Under the pieces are notes generated by a model. It was not told the origin of the DNA. It worked only from the letters and a program-made list of their open reading frames with translations, and ran no database searches. From Saccoglossus kowalevskii (lineage: Eukaryota; Hemichordata; Enteropneusta; Harrimaniidae), in the NCBI RefSeq assembly GCF_000003605.2, contig NW_003156439.1, positions 1-29,752 on the forward strand: a stretch of DNA of 29,752 nucleotides, in the 5' to 3' direction. Within the stretch, counting starts at the first letter, position 1; each line of letters opens with the position of its first letter. The position numbers were made by a program, and so were the translations under genes. Shown here in pieces: positions 28,695-29,752 of the stretch.

Positions 28695-29752
28695 GGGTAC
28701 AGTGACTTTGGCCTCCCTAGTGAGTCCGCAAGTCTCAGCATACATTGGTTTTGGCCTTCCCATAGAGTCTGTGACACACTCACCCAGGGTACAGTGACTT
28801 TGGCCTCCCTAGTGAGTCTGCAAGTCTCAGCATACATTGGTTTTGGCCTTCCCATACAGTCTGTGACACACTCACCCAGTGTACTTGTTTGGCATCTACA
28901 GTCTGTGACACACTCACCCAGGGTACAATGACTTTGGCCTCCCTAGTGAGTCTGCGAGTCTCAGCATACATTGGTTTTGGCCTTCCCATAGAGTATGTGG
29001 CACACTCACCCAGGGTACAGTGACTTTGGCTTCCCTAGTGAGTCTGCAAGTCTCAGCATACATTGGTTTTGGCCTTCCCATAGAGTCTGTGTGTGGCACA
29101 CTCACCCAGTGTACTTGTTTGGCATCTCCATACAGCCTGTGACACACTCACCCAGGGTACAGTGACTTTGGCCTCCCTAGTGAGTCTGCAAGTCTCAGCA
29201 TACATTGGTTTTGGCCTTCCCATAGAGTCTGTGGCACACTCACCCAGTGTACTTGTTTGGCATCTCCATACAGTCTATGACACACACACCCAGGGTACAG
29301 TGACTTTGGCCTCCCTAGTGAGTCTGCAAGTCTCAGCATACATTGGTTTTGGCCTTCCCATAGAGTCTGTGACACACTCACCCAGGGTACAGTGACTTTG
29401 GCCTCCCTAGTGAGTCTGCAAGTCTCAGCATACATTGGTTTTGGCCTTCCCATACAGCCTGTGACACACTCACCCAGGGTACAGTGACTTTGGCCTCCCT
29501 AGTGAGTCTGCGAGTCTCAGCATACATTGGTTTTGGCCTTCCCATAGAGTATGTGGCACACTCGATCACCCAGTGTACTTGTTTGGCATCTACAGTCTGT
29601 GACACACTCACCTAGGGTACAGTGACTTTGGCCTCCCTAGTGAGTCTGCGAGTCTCAGTATACATTGGTTTTGGCCTTCCCATAGAGTCTGTGGCACACT
29701 CACCCAGTGTACTTGTTTGGCATCTCCATACAGTCTATGACACACACACCCA
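28695..29752 (+). repeat. Unit map, segment 12 (window end)
   Basis: Order: S28695; D28787; S28921; E29013; L29155; S29293, 29385; 138-bp D variant 29477; L29615, which ends on the last base. S29293 and S29385 are the only two S units side by side. S29385 has a B that becomes C already at catacagcctg. Unit 29477 carries an extra gatc (29564-29567, or cgat one base earlier), and L29615 has a private ctcagta. The density of private changes is higher than in most of the array. Confidence 0.9.

Larger units (their letters stand above)
1..29752 (+). repeat. Satellite array: 46-bp monomers in 138-bp trimers
   Basis: The entire window is a head-to-tail tandem array. The dominant unit is 138 bp made of three diverged 46-bp monomers A, B and C. 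Unit boundaries can be set at every gggtac-type A start. There are 230 complete units after a 103-base partial one, and the class lengths add up exactly to the window: 139 of 138 bp, 43 of 92, 33 of 134, 6 of 142, 3 of 136, 2 of 139, and one each of 140, 141, 132 and a 138-bp D variant. No unit is inverted and no foreign sequence interrupts the array. GC of the consensus is about 51%, with no CpG. Neither edge of the array is reached. I do not recognise the family by name. A eukaryotic satellite or very long minisatellite is the only reading I can support. Confidence 0.98.

Noticed and set aside
29564-29567. gatc insertion as a target-site duplication or excision footprint
   Set aside because: A 4-bp insertion without flanking duplication or an element gives no basis for this. 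Replication slippage or sequencing error is as likely.
1-29752. CRISPR array
   Set aside because: Units are contiguous with no unique spacers. The A, B and C monomers are homologous to one another and the same forms recur throughout.
1-29752. Centromeric signals such as a CENP-B box, or telomere repeats
   Set aside because: No TTCG....CGGG-type motif and no TTAGGG run were seen in any unit form. The 138-bp unit does not resemble the 171-bp alpha satellite. Location on the chromosome cannot be inferred.
1-29752. Transposon or insertion sequence inside the array
   Set aside because: Every base is accounted for by unit classes, with no inserted non-repeat segment. The longest extra insertion is 4 bp.
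1-29752. Pure assembly artefact (collapsed or invented repeat)
   Set aside because: Rare markers are ordered consistently within blocks and the copies differ by plausible substitutions, which an artefact would not readily produce. Exact copy number of the near-identical blocks remains uncertain without read support.

Overview
The whole 29,752-base window is one tandem satellite array. I found no unique sequence, no credible gene, no RNA gene and no transposable element. The base repeat is 138 bp and is itself three diverged 46-bp monomers, here called A, B and C. A starts gggtacagtgac and ends ctcagca. B starts tacattggttttgg. C starts gtgtacttgtttgg. B and C end alike in cactcaccca. The array reads head to tail on the given strand with no inversions. 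I placed a boundary at every unit: 103 bases of partial unit, then 230 complete units ending exactly at the last base. The classes sum to the window length: 139 L units (ABC, 138 bp), 43 S units (AB only, 92 bp), 35 D units (ABC with a 4-bp deletion in C; 33 of 134 bp, one of 132, one of 138), 6 E units (ABC with 4 extra bases in B, 142 bp), and 7 other length variants (136 x3, 139 x2, 140, 141).

The host is very probably a eukaryote with cytosine methylation, most simply a vertebrate or other animal, though I cannot name it. The consensus unit is about 51% GC yet contains no CpG. Where CpG does appear it sits beside TG and CA versions of the same site, as expected from deamination of methylated CpG on either strand. 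I do not recognise the repeat as a satellite family I can name. No CENP-B box or telomere repeat is visible.

Above the 138-bp level the array is a mosaic of larger blocks. The clearest is a 1,652-bp, 13-unit higher-order repeat in two direct copies (15824-17475 and 17476-19127). A 682-bp, five-unit repeat starts at 22974 and 23656. A 414-bp trimer cassette occurs five times, twice in direct tandem (27593-28420). An 870-bp, seven-unit cassette occurs at 9998, 11416, 21322 and 24200. Dispersed block copies link about 748-2320 with 7989-9561 (offset 7,241), 5698-6846 with 12516-13661, 14950-15731 with 19862-20643, 18258-18989 with 22192-22923, and 3492-4593 with 27317-28694. This is the pattern left by repeated unequal exchange and gene conversion in register.

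Long open frames on both strands, up to several hundred residues, follow from a stop-poor unit whose length is a multiple of three. They break or shift wherever an S, D or E unit intervenes and are not annotated as genes. Any role of the array (heterochromatin, centromere or subtelomere, non-coding transcript) cannot be decided from this sequence alone.
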